Positions 32,675-44,306 of a stretch of DNA of 64,000 bases are shown in pieces (position 1 is the first letter of the stretch; each line of letters begins with the position of its first letter). Location: the NCBI RefSeq assembly GCF_000001735.4, contig NC_003070.9:4836001-4900000 (forward strand). Direction: 5' to 3'. Origin of the DNA: Arabidopsis thaliana (Eukaryota; Streptophyta; Magnoliopsida; Brassicales; Brassicaceae). The notes beneath the pieces were generated by a model. That model was not told where the DNA came from. It searched no databases and worked only from the letters and a program-made list of their open reading frames with translations. The translations under genes were made by a program, and so were the position numbers.

Positions 32675-35203
32675 ATGGATGCTCTCAAGGTTCAGATTCT
32701 ACCTGATAACCAATCATCACCTTCGTCCACGCACATGCTCACTAAGCCCAAGTCGAAAAAAGCGACAAAATCGATTGCCATGCTAATCGTCGCTTCCTTG
32801 GCTATCACGTTAGGGTTATTATTTGTTTTCAGTTCAAATTCAGTTATGTTCTCTGCAAGTTTTCTTCGGAGAAGTTCACTTCACTACAGCGTCATTATCG
32901 ATGCCGGGAGTTCGGGGACCCGAATTCATGTGTTCGGGTACTGGTTTGAGTCTGGAAAACCCGTTTTCGATTTCGGAGAAGAACATTACGCTAGTCTGAA
33001 GTTGAGTCCTGGTTTGTCTTCGTATGCTGATAATCCGGAGGGAGCGAGCGTGTCAGTGACAAAGCTTGTGGAATTCGCGAAGGGAAGAATCCCCAAGGGG
33101 AAGTTGAAGAAGAGTGACATTAGGTTAATGGCGACTGCTGGAATGAGATTGCTTGATGTGCCTGTTCAAGAACAGATTCTTGATGTTACTAGAAGAGTTC
33201 TTAGATCTTCAGGGTTTAAGTTTCAAGACGAATGGGCTACTGTTATCTCTGGTTAGTTTTCGGAATCAATTTTTTTATTCCATCAAATGCAATTATGTTT
33301 AAGTTGATCACTGACCTACAATTATACATTGTGGGAGTTTACCTTTCTTTGGTGCACTTGTAAACATAAGATTTTTGTTTCATTTTGTTTTCTTTTAGCT
33401 TAGTTGAGTGATAGTAAATGTGCACATATCCATTGGCAATTGGAAGTGCTAATTACTGGGGGGAAAATTTTATTCAGGAACTGATGAAGGTATCTATGCT
33501 TGGGTTGTTGCCAATCACGCACTTGGTTCGCTTGGTGGTGATCCATTGAAAACAACGGGGATTGTTGAACTTGGTGGGGCTTCTGCGCAGGTCTAGTCTC
33601 TTTCCCTTCTCAAATTTGTTATCCAGAAGAAAGTGTCCTTGGCTCTGTTCCTTTTGTCAAACTACACTAGTTTGGATGTATTATGAATTGCATCCAAAAG
33701 ATTTGGATTTTATGGATACAATGAAAAGTAGGGTCTGTTAGTCCAAAACTATCAAAGACTAAACATACTAGTACGATATACAATGATTGTAAGCCATTTT
33801 CTGTATTTGTATAGGTGACATTTGTGCCAAGTGAGCATGTGCCTCCTGAGTTCTCCCGTACCATATCTTATGGAAATGTTTCGTACACAATCTACAGTCA
33901 CAGTTTCCTCGACTTTGGACAGGTAACTTCTGAGAGCAGAGCATTTGTCTAAATGTTTTTGAGTACTTATTTTCTATGATTTCACCCTTTTCAAAAAGTT
34001 ATCCGGAAACTTAAGTGGAAATTGCGTCCCAGTTTTCTACTTAATAATATTCTGATTTTTAAAATTTCCTTGTAGAAAATGCTACCAAAAGTTTTGCTAA
34101 CTTTTGTCGTATCGTGCAGGATGCAGCAGAAGACAAGCTATTGGAATCACTGCAGAACTCAGGTTAGTTGTTGATAACTTCTTAAAGTAATCATTAGTTT
34201 ACTGAAATTGGAATTTTTTTTGTTAAAGCTAATTAGTAATAGCCCTCTTGAGTTGGAAATAATCTTCTTTTACCTCAAAACTAATTTGGTTTTTTATTCC
34301 ATACAGTAGCAGCCTCTACAGGGGATGGAATAGTTGAAGACCCTTGTACTCCTAAAGGGTACATATACGACACACATTCACAGAAAGATTCATCCGGATT
34401 CTTATCTGAAGAAAGCAAATTTAAAGCCTCCCTTCAAGTTCAAGCTGCTGGTGATTTCACGAAATGCCGATCCGCTACGTTAGCAATGTTGCAAGAAGGA
34501 AAAGGTAAATAGCATTACTTGTATAGATGATTTATAATGGGAATATTTGATCTCTTATGGCTATATTTTTGGCATTTTGTGTACAGAGAATTGTGCTTAT
34601 AAGCATTGTTCTATTGGATCAACATTCACACCTAATATTCAAGGAAGTTTTTTGGCAACAGAGAATTTCTTCCACACATCCAAGGTATAATCCTTTGAAT
34701 TTCATGTTGGTCGATGTCAAGATTCCGTCTGAATGTGAGGAGAATTGTTTGAACATTGGTCTTTAATTTCTGTCTTGATCAGTTCTTTGGGTTGGGAGAA
34801 AAAGAGTGGCTGTCTGAAATGATTTTGGCCGGAAAGAGATTCTGTGGAGAAGAATGGTCGAAACTGAAAGAGAAATACCCAACAACTAAAGACAAATATT
34901 TGCATCGTTATTGCTTCTCATCAGCATATATTATCTCAATGCTTCATGATAGTCTTGGTGTTGCTCTTGATGATGAAAGGTAAATGTTATTGCACAAGTT
35001 CAAGATCAATGCATGTTGGTTTTCTGTGACAAAGATATAAACAAAAACTATATGTTTGCTTTGTTTGCAGAATCAAGTATGCGAGTAAAGCAGGAAAAGA
35101 AAACATACCACTAGATTGGGCATTGGGCGCTTTTATACTGAATACTGACACACCCACTTCTGATTACAATGGTAAATCTAGAAAAATGATTGGCTTTAAG
35201 TAA
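32675..35203 (+). CDS. APY5: GDA1/CD39 apyrase, APY5
   Basis: Eight exons: 32675-33251, 33478-33590, 33815-33922, 34120-34162, 34307-34504, 34587-34684, 34783-34979 and 35071-35203; 488 residues. Anchor about residues 31-52; ACR1 DAGSSGTR at 76-83; ACR2, ACR4 and the C-terminal DWALGAF all present. Exon 5 could begin at 34307 or six bases later at 34313 (two AG sites in CAGTAGCAG), which changes the protein by two residues. The 5' half and promoter resemble APY3, while exons 6-7 and introns 6-7 are nearly identical to APY4. Expected function is nucleotide hydrolysis in the endomembrane lumen. Confidence 0.9.
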
Positions 35204-35240
35204 CGTGGCCAAATACAAAATATATGATATGATCGTAATT

Positions 35241-35300
35241 TTGTATTCTACGTTACATTGTGTTTGAAACTTGTATTCTACGTTACATTGTGTTTTGAAA
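35241..35300 (+). repeat. 30-bp tandem duplication after APY5
   Basis: TTGTATTCTACGTTACATTG occurs at 35241 and again at 35271, giving two 30-bp units just downstream of the APY5 stop. Near-identical copies, so recent. Confidence 0.85.
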
Positions 35301-36800
35301 GTATAGTCGTCGTTTCCTTTTGTGGAATAAGTCAGCTAGCAGCTACTCATTAATAAATTGAACGCCAATATGTGGTAATGTATTATGTATGTGGCGGTAT
35401 GTGTATAATTTCGACATTATAAGAAAACCTCTGCGACCTTACGGTTGTTTGAATTGCCAATTATAATTTTATCAATTACTTTTTGTTTACTTGACTTTAC
35501 GTTCTTTGAACTATTCAAGTCAACAACAATACATTAGATAAAGAATTACCACTAGCTGCTTATCCCGAACTCTACGTAGAAATTATATAGTACGGCTAGA
35601 GAATAAAGTCTATTCTGCTGATAGATAGAATCATAGAAAGCCAAAAAAAAAAAAAAATTTCTTGTGGCAAAAAGCCTACTATAATCTATATTCGCAAAAT
35701 ACACTTTTTTTTTCTTCTTTACTTTGTAATACTAGATATCAAAGGTTGTGTAGACTTTTATTTTGTATTTAATTTTTTCTGCTGTTGAGAATTCATTACT
35801 CGGTGATAAATCTTTTCCCAACCGGGTGACAAATGTAAAATCACATTTCATAATGGTCTTTAGATCTTATTTTTTTATAGCTAGAACCAGTCTTGGATCT
35901 TACGCAAAATTAATCTAAATTCTACCATAAGTCGTTAGGACGCTAAAATCCTAAAAAACTAACATTTCTTGGTTCGACAAGCTAATTAACAAAAAAATTG
36001 TATAATAGTAAGGGAGTCTATCTGCATTTCACCTATCTGTGTCAGATTATATATAAAGAAACATATGTATACGTGACCATGTCTTTTCTTGTTAAATCTT
36101 TCTTTACTGAATACTTGACAATTTCTATAAGAATAGCTCAACGGTCAATAATTTTCAATCCGTACAACTAAGGACTATATAGACATGTATGTTCCCTGAT
36201 CATTTATGGTCAACCACATTAATATGTTTCTAAAATATTAGACGTGAGTTCTATAATATTCTTCAAACAAATTGTTTATTTAGTGAAAATGATCAAGTGT
36301 TTACTTGATTTAATGAATCTAATTCTTCCTAGTTGTATTTTGCCAATAACCTTATCTATTCCAATATATCTACATTATAATGCGTATAATACTACTGTAT
36401 AATACAACAGAGTATATATAATCCAGCGTATTATTGACTTTATACTCAAATATTGCATTAACAGAAAAATGCAAAATATATATTTTTTAAAGAATTATAT
36501 GTGAAATAACAGTTTAATAATGAAAATAAAATCTAAAATTAAAGATTAGAAAAGTAATATTTATTATGGAAACTGACGAGTTTTGAAAAGATCATGGGAT
36601 TAAATGGTGTATTATTTGTAGTTATACGACTTGGTTTTTTAAAATTATAATCAAAAACAACATGTTGTTAATTAAAGAGGTACTAGATGCTGTCAGAAAT
36701 AGACCAACAAAAAAGAGAGACTACTTTAGATTACCACTAGGAGCCGTTATACTTAAGTTCTGGTCAACGGCTATATAACTAACGGAGCCGTTAGTCTTTT
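35301..36800. other. AT-rich spacer between APY5 and the RINGv gene
   Basis: About 1.5 kb with only short frames. I see no gene, RNA or repeat that can be supported. Homopolymer A/T runs occur at about 35645-35660 and elsewhere. Confidence 0.5.
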
Positions 36801-36830
36801 CAGACGTCGTTATCTTTCCCGCTATAAAAA
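36766..36830 (+). promoter_or_regulatory. Core promoter with E2F-like site abutting the TATA box
   Basis: TTTCCCGC, the canonical E2F site, lies at 36815-36822 and touches TATAAAAA at 36823-36830. Just upstream are several AACGG motifs on both strands (36767-36793), including the near-palindrome AACGGAGCCGTT, resembling MYB-type cell-cycle elements. The first coding ATG is 370 bp downstream, with a leader and probably a leader intron between. Confidence 0.5.
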
Positions 36831-37199
36831 GCCATTTTCCATTAGCTTGATTTCCGGGCCAAACAAAATCTTTTGTGAAGAAACTTTCTCTCATCTTCCC
36901 AAGGGAGAGAGCAAATACCAAAAACTTCTTTTTGCGTCTCTCTTCTAACATTCCTTCCTTGCCGATATTTCAGCTCACGACGAGAAAAATCTCACCGTTC
37001 ACGCTATATACATCTATTTGCAGGTGATTTTTTTTCTTCTAGATTTGGTATCTCGTTTTCTCCGAAAATCTCGATCTTGATCTTTGCTTTTCTCGGATTC
37101 GTAACGCATGTGTCTGATTAGAGTTCATATACTTGTGAATTTCTTGTTTTTCGTATTTAGGGATTTGATTTCGTAGAAGTGGTTTTGGGAAACACTGAG

Positions 37200-38430
37200 A
37201 TGAGTAATCATCACACGGTCGTATATGTTAATGGATTGGTTCGACCGGTTCTCGCGGAGGCTGAGTATAGTATGAGAACAGAGTCTCCGGCGGATAATGC
37301 AATTGATATCTACGACGGAGATACTACGGAGAATGAGGAGGAGGATTCACTGATTTCTTCCGCGGAGTGTCGGATTTGTCAGGATGAATGTGATATTAAG
37401 AATCTTGAGAGTCCTTGTGCTTGCAATGGCAGCTTAAAGGTAGTTTTTTCCTTCATTGTTTCATGATCACTATAGGAACCTATAGTTAGTTATCAAGAGA
37501 ACATTTGAGTATTGACTTTTAAGTTTTACGTTGTGATCAGTATGCTCACAGAAAATGTGTTCAACGTTGGTGTAATGAAAAGGGAAACACTATATGCGAA
37601 ATCTGTCATCAGGTATATACATTCTTTCTCTTGATACTAATGATGTATGATTTGTAGAGGATGCAGCTCAAATTAAACTTTCTCTTATTCCAGCCATACC
37701 AAGCTGGATATACCTCTCCACCACCACCACCACAATCTGAAGAAACTACTATTGACATTGGGTATGATCATTTTCATTATTCTGTTTCTGTCATACACTT
37801 TAGGTTTGGTTTCATGACTTGTAATTGTTCTGACTTATTTGTCTGTTTTTTAGTGGAGGATGGAGAATCTCGGGTTTGGATTTAGATGATCCACGTCTCT
37901 TGGCAATAGCAGAAGCTGAACGTCAGATTTTAGAATCAGAATATGATGATTATACAGCTTCAGATACCAGTGGAGCTGCATTTTTCCGCTCTGCTGCTTT
38001 AATAGTAAGTCTAAAGCTCCTCAACAAGTTTCAATTACTCCCGAGTATTTTTACTAATTTCTCTTCTCTTTTGCAGTTGATGACTCTTCTTCTATTGCGA
38101 CATGCACTGACTATACCAGATTATTCAGATAGTGAAGATGATGATCCTTCTTCAATACTTTCTGTAAGTTACTACTTCTTCCTTTTTTCCAGCATATACT
38201 GGAAAAGTTTCGTATAAGTTCTAACTCCAAACCACAAAATCATCTTGCAGCTTTTCTTACTCCGAGCTGCCAGTTTTCTTCTTCCTTGCTACATCATGGC
38301 ATCAGCCATCAGTATCCTGCATCGCCGTAGACAGAGACAGGAAGCAGCGGACTTGGCCACTCGGTTTGCGTTGGTGCTCAGCTCGCGCCAACCTAGACCC
38401 GTGATTAATTATTTGTCAATGGAGCCATGA
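37200..38430 (+). CDS. RINGv (MARCH-type) E3 ligase with two membrane segments
   Basis: Six exons, 37200-37439, 37541-37612, 37694-37761, 37854-38004, 38077-38163 and 38251-38430, give 265 residues. The zinc site is C4HC3 (RING-variant): C57, C60, C73, C75, H83, C86, C99, C102. It is followed by a Pro-rich linker and the conserved IDIGGGWRIS segment of the plant RINGv/DUF3675 family. Two hydrophobic segments follow ([14 protein letters not shown] and [18 protein letters not shown]). MARCH-like enzymes ubiquitinate membrane proteins; the target here is not known. The start at 37200 is the first ATG, as the in-frame upstream triplet at 37179 is GTG. Confidence 0.92.
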
Positions 38431-39098
38431 TTTTATAGTTCCACTCTAAGAGTTTCAGGTGTATATGCTTTTCAAATATTTCATCAGAAAAAAGATTCAT
38501 GAACTGCTGTTAAAAGAGTGGTTTACAGTAAGTAGAAAGAAGAATCTCTTCTTCTTCTTCTCACTTCTTGCAAAGCTATTGAAACTATCTTTTCTGATGA
38601 AATCATTGAATCATATGTGGTGTTAATCAAGATTTGGTAGCAACAAGAACCATCACAAGATCTACATGATGGTCCTTCTGAATCAGCTTTCTTACAAACA
38701 AGGAGTGTCCTAACTTAGTGCAGAGTTTTTTTTTTTACAAGTATTCGATTCTAAGAAAGATTGTGTATGTAGATTAAAGAGTTTCTGATTCTGTAGCATT
38801 AAGATTTTCAATAACACTTGATTGAGAGATGAGCATTTCACTTTTTAGGTAAAGAAAAACGAGACACATAATTTGTAATCTGTGTAAATAAATTTGTTTT
38901 TTGTTCCAAAAAGATTCATCTCTACCATATTAGTTCATACATTACTGTCATGATGTTGTAATAAAGATAACTCTACCAAAACCCAAATTGCATTAAGTAT
39001 GAAATCTGTTCTCGAATACAAAATATCTTACTAACATCGAGCACATAATGAAGCTTTTTGATGTTAAATGCGGACAGCACAAAGAGCATGGCTCAGAG
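38431..39098. other. Convergent spacer, 3' flanks of RINGv and protease genes
   Basis: About 670 bp between two converging genes, with likely 3' UTR sequence at both ends. AT-rich; nothing else supported. Confidence 0.5.
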
Positions 39099-41195
39099 CT
39101 AGTTTGCCTGCAATAGCTCCTTAATGTCATACCCTTGGATCTACAAAAAACAACAGAGACAAAACAAACATAAGCTAAGAGTTGATATGTTATTTTGACA
39201 TTGTAGTGATCATAGGAATGAGTTTTCTACCTGAAGAAAAGTGAGTAGCAAAATAACTCCCGAGTTCCAGAAACCGTGTATGACCATTGGGGTAATGAGA
39301 TTGCGGGTTTGTGCATATGATAATCCCAAAACACTTCCTAAACCAAAAGATACTTATTGTTCATCCAGAAATGTTCATAACCATGAGAAAATGCAAATGG
39401 TTTTGTTTTTAGTTATGTTTTACCTAGAATAAACAGCTGCGGGAATTCACCAGGTGTGAAATGGGCAAGGGCAAACGCAGCTGAGCTGATGATGATCGCT
39501 ATTGGGGTCGGGACCCTGAAATACAGAACGTAACAAAATGTAGTAAGCTTTTGTCCAGAACCAAATGAGAAAAAAGAACAGAGGTTTTACCATTTGGTAA
39601 GAGAGACCATGAAGAATCCGCGAAACACGGTCTCCTCCAGAAGTGGAGCAAGGATTCCAGTTATGCCCACTAAGCTTAAGGTGCTGTATTATGTGCAATG
39701 TGTGATCAAATTCTAGTATTAACGCACATCGCAGTTTCTATTTCTTTGAGGAAATACCTTATGTTTGAGGATCCAATTAATGGAAGAAGCTTCATCAAAG
39801 AGTCTACCTGAAAACATCACACTAGGCCTCATTACTATTATCCAACAAATATTTCGAAAACAAAACATAAAGCATGGTTTTGAATTCTCCTAACCTCCCT
39901 TTCAGGTGCTTCTGTCCTGAACACGGATAAAACAACACCTGTTAACGCAATAGCACCAACAGCACCAACCAGACCGATTCCACCCCACACAAGCCATCCT
40001 TTTTGCAGGTTGACGGGTTGTCTCAAATCTGACGATCGAACAAACAGTCAACTACCAATAAAAGAGCAAACCATGCTGATAGAAAAAAAAAAAAAAAAAA
40101 AAAAAACGTACCATAGCGAAGAATATCTTCAGGAAGTGGGTCGAAGGTTTTGGCAACAGTGAATATGACAGCAAGTACCACCGCGGTTGTTAGGCTGCCA
40201 AATATTTAGACAATGTTATTCAACATAAGCCAAACCTCAAGAGAGATAACTAATTTTACAATGTGAAATCAGCTAAAGCAACGAGATTATATAATGAGTT
40301 TACATTAACAGAGTAAAAAAGAGCAAAGAATACACAAAAGAGTAGTATTTTTTTGGTTACCCTTGATCCAGGAACAAAATCTCCGCCTTATCGTCCAAGG
40401 TCAGTTTCTCAACGTCGATTCCTAAAAACGGTATGACTGCCATCTCGGTTAATCCTGTCAAAACAAAACTGCCTGGGAACAAAATTAATCTCACTCCATG
40501 CATTACACAGAGAATAGTCACTGAACATTAAACTATTTAACCATAACAGAGAGATTATCTTTCAGATCAGTCTACTCAACCATCACATTTATCTTAGCAC
40601 ACAGTCTATGTACTTTCATCAAACTCCAACCCTAAAGTCATCAAAAGGGAAAGCTTTTGATGAGAGTACCTTAGTGCACAAGCAAACGAAGTTAACGAAA
40701 CTGTCTGCCATCCCCATGGAACTTCCCATCTCTGAAGTATCGGCCACTCTGAGCTACCTCCTTGTAACTACAACAAATATAACAATCAAAACTTCAAATA
40801 ATTTCTCAAAGGTCTAGTCTTTTTTCACATTCCAATAGAATTTGGATTCAATTGAACAAGTTACATAGAGCTGCCTCAGAAAAATTCAGACCGGAAACTA
40901 AACAAGAATCTAATTTAGATAGAGTCAGTGAGACAGTAACCTTTCCCTCTCCTCCAGGTTCCTTTCCAGAGTTGAAAATGCAGGCCGATCTCCATTTCTT
41001 CCGATTAACCGTAAATAACCGGCGGCTAGCAAATCCTGGAGAAAACCGGCTCAAACCGCCGTAAGTACAAGTCTTCGGAAGAATTAACCTCCTTGAATCG
41101 GATAAACATAGAAGAGACGAAGATTGAGATAAACACGAGATTATCTGAGAAACCATTTTGAAATTTTCTGTTGTTCTTAGAGAACTTCCACACAT
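39099..41195 (-). CDS. Chloroplast CAAX-type (CPBP/ABI) intramembrane protease
   Basis: Ten exons reconstructed: 40941-41195, 40670-40767, 40361-40468, 40112-40194, 39895-40028, 39758-39807, 39591-39683, 39424-39515, 39231-39337 and 39099-39140; 353 residues, all junctions in phase. A transit-peptide-like N-terminus (Ser/Leu/Arg-rich) leads into a multi-pass membrane body. The glutamyl-protease motifs are intact: E259-E260-x3-R264 (EETVFR), F288-x3-H292 (FALAH), and H325-x3-N329 (HGFWN). Relatives include Rce1 and bacterial immunity/abortive-type CPBP proteins; plant plastid members include SCO4 and BCM types, but the substrate of this one is not evident. The last exon contributes 13 residues. 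Confidence 0.9.
40082..40106 (+). repeat. A-homopolymer run in an intron
   Basis: An uninterrupted run of about 25 A lies immediately beside the donor site of protease exon 4 (minus strand reads it as a long T-tract within the intron). Likely length-polymorphic and prone to sequencing error. Confidence 0.8.
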
Positions 41196-41292
41196 GAACC
41201 AACACGATTATCAGATTGAGGAAGAGGATAAGATCCGACTAAAACGAGCGGGTAGAAAAAAACCGTTACTTACTTAAAATAACGTTGTTTAA

Positions 41293-41325
41293 GGCCCATT
41301 TATGTCAGTATAGGCCCAAAGCCCA
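41293..41325 (-). promoter_or_regulatory. Cluster of three site II motifs before the protease gene
   Basis: GGCCCA at 41293-41298 and 41313-41318 and GCCCA at 41321-41325 read as TGGGCC or TGGGC on the minus strand, about 100-130 bp upstream of the protease ATG. Clusters of two or more site II elements mark promoters of many organelle-protein and housekeeping genes in Arabidopsis. Confidence 0.45.
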
Positions 41326-41656
41326 TTAACGACCAACTAACTCGACGACAAGTCTTTGTCAGTATATCACAAAATACGTACATCCCTCGTGTCTTCTAAT
41401 TTGTAATTTTGTTCCTTGGGAGAATCATGTCCACTATTTTTCTTTTTTCATTTTCCTTATAACCAAGACAAAATATAATTAATATTTTGTTTATACATTA
41501 GCACAAAATCACTGGCAAATAGGCAGTCTTGTCCCAGTAATGGAACCCACACGACATAGCTTCAAAAAAAAAACAAGGAACTTCCTCATTTCTTCTATTT
41601 ATATTACTCAAATCTAAATCATCCCTAAGAAATAGTAATACACAAAAAGAAACAAA

Positions 41657-42985
41657 ATGGTGACCTTAACTTCATCTTCTTCAACTCCAAACGTATCTTT
41701 TGATTTCATGATGAACAATAATAATAACAGTAACAATCTCTATGGTCCTTTCTCTTCTTCTTCTACTTCTTTCTCTTACTTGACAAGCAAGGAAGATGCT
41801 CTCACCCAGAAGAACCTAATGAGTGGTATCACCAATGATGTTCTTGGAATTAACAAGAAAGCTTCTGAAGATTTGGAGATCAGTGTGTTTGGAGCTGAGA
41901 AGTACTTCAATGGAGATATGGATTCTGACCACAGTCCTAGACTTGTGTCTCCTCTGCCAGATCCAGAAGTTCCAATAGAGAGAATCTTTGTTGGTCCGAA
42001 GCAAAGCTCGAAGAATTCCTCGGAAACTCCTAGTCTTCGGTCTGAATCCAGTTGGAATAGCCAGAGTTTGTTGCTTCAGAGCAAATATGTAGAGAAGAAG
42101 AAGAACATCAAGAAAAACTCTAGTTGCAACAGTTACTTTCAGGAGAAGGATATGAGTAGCAATCACAAGGTGAGTAATAAGAAGAGTTTTCTCGCTACTC
42201 TTGGCTGCAGATGCGTGTGTTCGAACTGGAGTTCAGTGGATGTCGTCGACGACAAGAGAAGAAGCTCTGGTCTGAAGAAGATCAAGACTCAATTGAGTTT
42301 CTCTGGAGATCTAAGCTCGGAGATGAAGATTCATCAACAACAACAAGAAGCAATGCTAGAGCAGAGGAAGTCTCTGGAAATATTTGGATCTCCTCTTATT
42401 GAGAAGAGAATCATTCAGAAGAAATTTCCATGGGAATACTCGAGCTCTGCGAAAAAAGAAGAACATGGATTCTCTGTGAAGTATGAAGAAGAAGAAGATG
42501 GGAGTGTGAGCGATGTAAGTACGGATCTTTTTGAGATTGAGAGCTTAACAGGGAAGGCAAACCCTTTTCTTGCAAGGCAAGGAAGTAGTGATCCAGACTC
42601 ACCAGATGGTTATGCACCAAGTGAGGTAAGCATACAATGGAGTGTAGTGACAGCAAGTGTAGCAGATTTCTCTGTTATGTCTGAATGTGCTACGAGTCCC
42701 GTCAAAAAGAACCGGTCTTTTCAGATTCCTCGAATCCCTATCATGGCAAAATCAAACCGAGAAATCGCGCCTCAGAGACGGAAATCTAGCAGTAGCGGTT
42801 TATTAATGGGATGCAAGAGTCATAAATCTGTCAGAGTTTCTGGTGATTCATACACAAGCATGAACAGAACACCGAGCTATGTTCCAAGATTCCCTGTAGA
42901 AGCTAATCCAACAAGCACTGAAACAAGAAGGAGGATCAGCAGTAGTTCTGTTTCTCACACGCAATCGCCTTTTTTGTATACTTAA
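41657..42985 (+). CDS. PKS2: Phytochrome kinase substrate 2 (PKS2)
   Basis: An intronless gene of 442 residues, the length and layout of PKS proteins. It is Ser-rich and largely disordered, with the PKS-typical conserved blocks: the FGAEKYFNGD segment near residue 77, the Cys-rich GCRCVCSNW segment in the middle, and SEVSIQWSVVTASVADFSVMSE toward the C-terminus. PKS proteins are plasma-membrane-associated partners of phototropins and phytochromes and act in phototropism, leaf positioning and flattening. PKS2 specifically is linked to leaf positioning with phototropin 2. The Cys-rich stretch may be a lipid-modification site, which is inference. A TATA-like sequence and a short leader precede the ATG. 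Confidence 0.93.
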   Translation: MVTLTSSSSTPNVSFDFMMNNNNNSNNLYGPFSSSSTSFSYLTSKEDALTQKNLMSGITNDVLGINKKASEDLEISVFGAEKYFNGDMDSDHSPRLVSPLPDPEVPIERIFVGPKQSSKNSSETPSLRSESSWNSQSLLLQSKYVEKKKNIKKNSSCNSYFQEKDMSSNHKVSNKKSFLATLGCRCVCSNWSSVDVVDDKRRSSGLKKIKTQLSFSGDLSSEMKIHQQQQEAMLEQRKSLEIFGSPLIEKRIIQKKFPWEYSSSAKKEEHGFSVKYEEEEDGSVSDVSTDLFEIESLTGKANPFLARQGSSDPDSPDGYAPSEVSIQWSVVTASVADFSVMSECATSPVKKNRSFQIPRIPIMAKSNREIAPQRRKSSSSGLLMGCKSHKSVRVSGDSYTSMNRTPSYVPRFPVEANPTSTETRRRISSSSVSHTQSPFLYT

Positions 42986-44306
42986 TTATGCCAAAAACCT
43001 GAGCTCCTTTCGTTTTACATGTAAAATGTCTATTGAGTGGAAAATATTTGATTTGCTAATACCATCTTCATATTGTTGTACCTGAAAACAGTAGTTTTTG
43101 ATTTAACTGGTTTATTAAGGAAGAATGTCGATAGAGAAGTGTAAATCAATCTGTATCATCAATCAATACTTATCTGCTGACCACAAATGAGTAAAAGATG
43201 AAATGTGATGCCAAGAACTCATCTATTGTTGCCAGAGATTATAAGGAACTGCACCATGTGAACAATAGACACTTGGGTCTAATCCGCAAATAAGACATAA
43301 CCAAGAGTGCAATTCCATGTGAAATATTAAGATGTGATTGTAACCTTTTGTTGACTTAGGAGACATAATTAAATGCAGCACGTAGACTAGACACAAAACA
43401 CATTTGGTCCACCTCATTTTCATGTGCTTGTCTCAAGAATAGAAAGATAACCTCATTAGGCTTAGATTTAACGGTTTAATCAAAGACCGTACGAGTTGCC
43501 TAAAAGAGCCTTTAATGAGGAAACTCAATCAAACAATGATAGTGTCCTTTCACCTAACATGTCTTAAAAGCCACTCCAGAGTCTTCTGGTCCAGAACTCA
43601 TCTCCAGTGTCAAGACCATGTGATGATAATGAGATAAAGTAGACGTCGACAAAACCTTAATTGTGTCATTGATGATGATATGTCTCTGTAACCAACTCAG
43701 GAGGAATGTTAGGTTTTGGGAAAAAGATTGATTTGTCATACAGTTTAAAGTTTTAGTTCAAGATTCAGATCTTACAGCTGGATCTAATCAAGAAACAACC
43801 TTTTGATATTAAACCCAATCAACCATGTCACAAAGTATCAATAGATCTTGAAGATAAGTATTGTATCCTTTTCAAAGGTCCACTTTTGAAATAATTGAAC
43901 AGTGACTTCATTTAGTCTATGAAACTAACTATATAGAGAAAAACTACCCCGTTGCTGCCATGTTTGGAGAGGATAAGAACAACAAAAGCGAGAAGCCCTT
44001 TGCATAAAAGAAAGAATCAACGACTCTGCGTATGTCAATTCGTAACAAAGGAGATCAATGAGACTCTCACAGGTCTCAAAACCTGGAATTATAAAGCAGA
44101 TAATAATAACAGAGAAGATCTGAAGTTTTGGCTATTACAAGATAAATTTACTGCTGGCTTACACAGAAACATATGCCCGCAGATCGAAAAAAGGATAGAT
44201 TGGAATTGTATGTACAATTACAAGTACGCAAAGGTTACAGTGGTTCTCTAACGAGCAAAATGATGACTTAGCATTGACAAGAAGCCCCAAAAGAAAGAAA
44301 GAGAAA
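42986..44306. other. Convergent spacer between PKS2 and SBH2
   Basis: About 1.3 kb. The ends are likely 3' UTRs. Short frames at 43223-43739 and 43952-44251 show no recognisable motif or coding bias. No RNA gene or repeat is supported. Confidence 0.5.

Noticed and set aside
36721-36951. 76-codon minus-strand open frame before the RINGv gene
   Set aside because: It overlaps the TATA box and E2F-like site of the RINGv promoter, and its sequence has no recognisable domain.
40848-41064. Plus-strand frame opposite the protease transit peptide
   Set aside because: Antisense to the first exon of the protease gene, which has a clear family match and proper splice phase.
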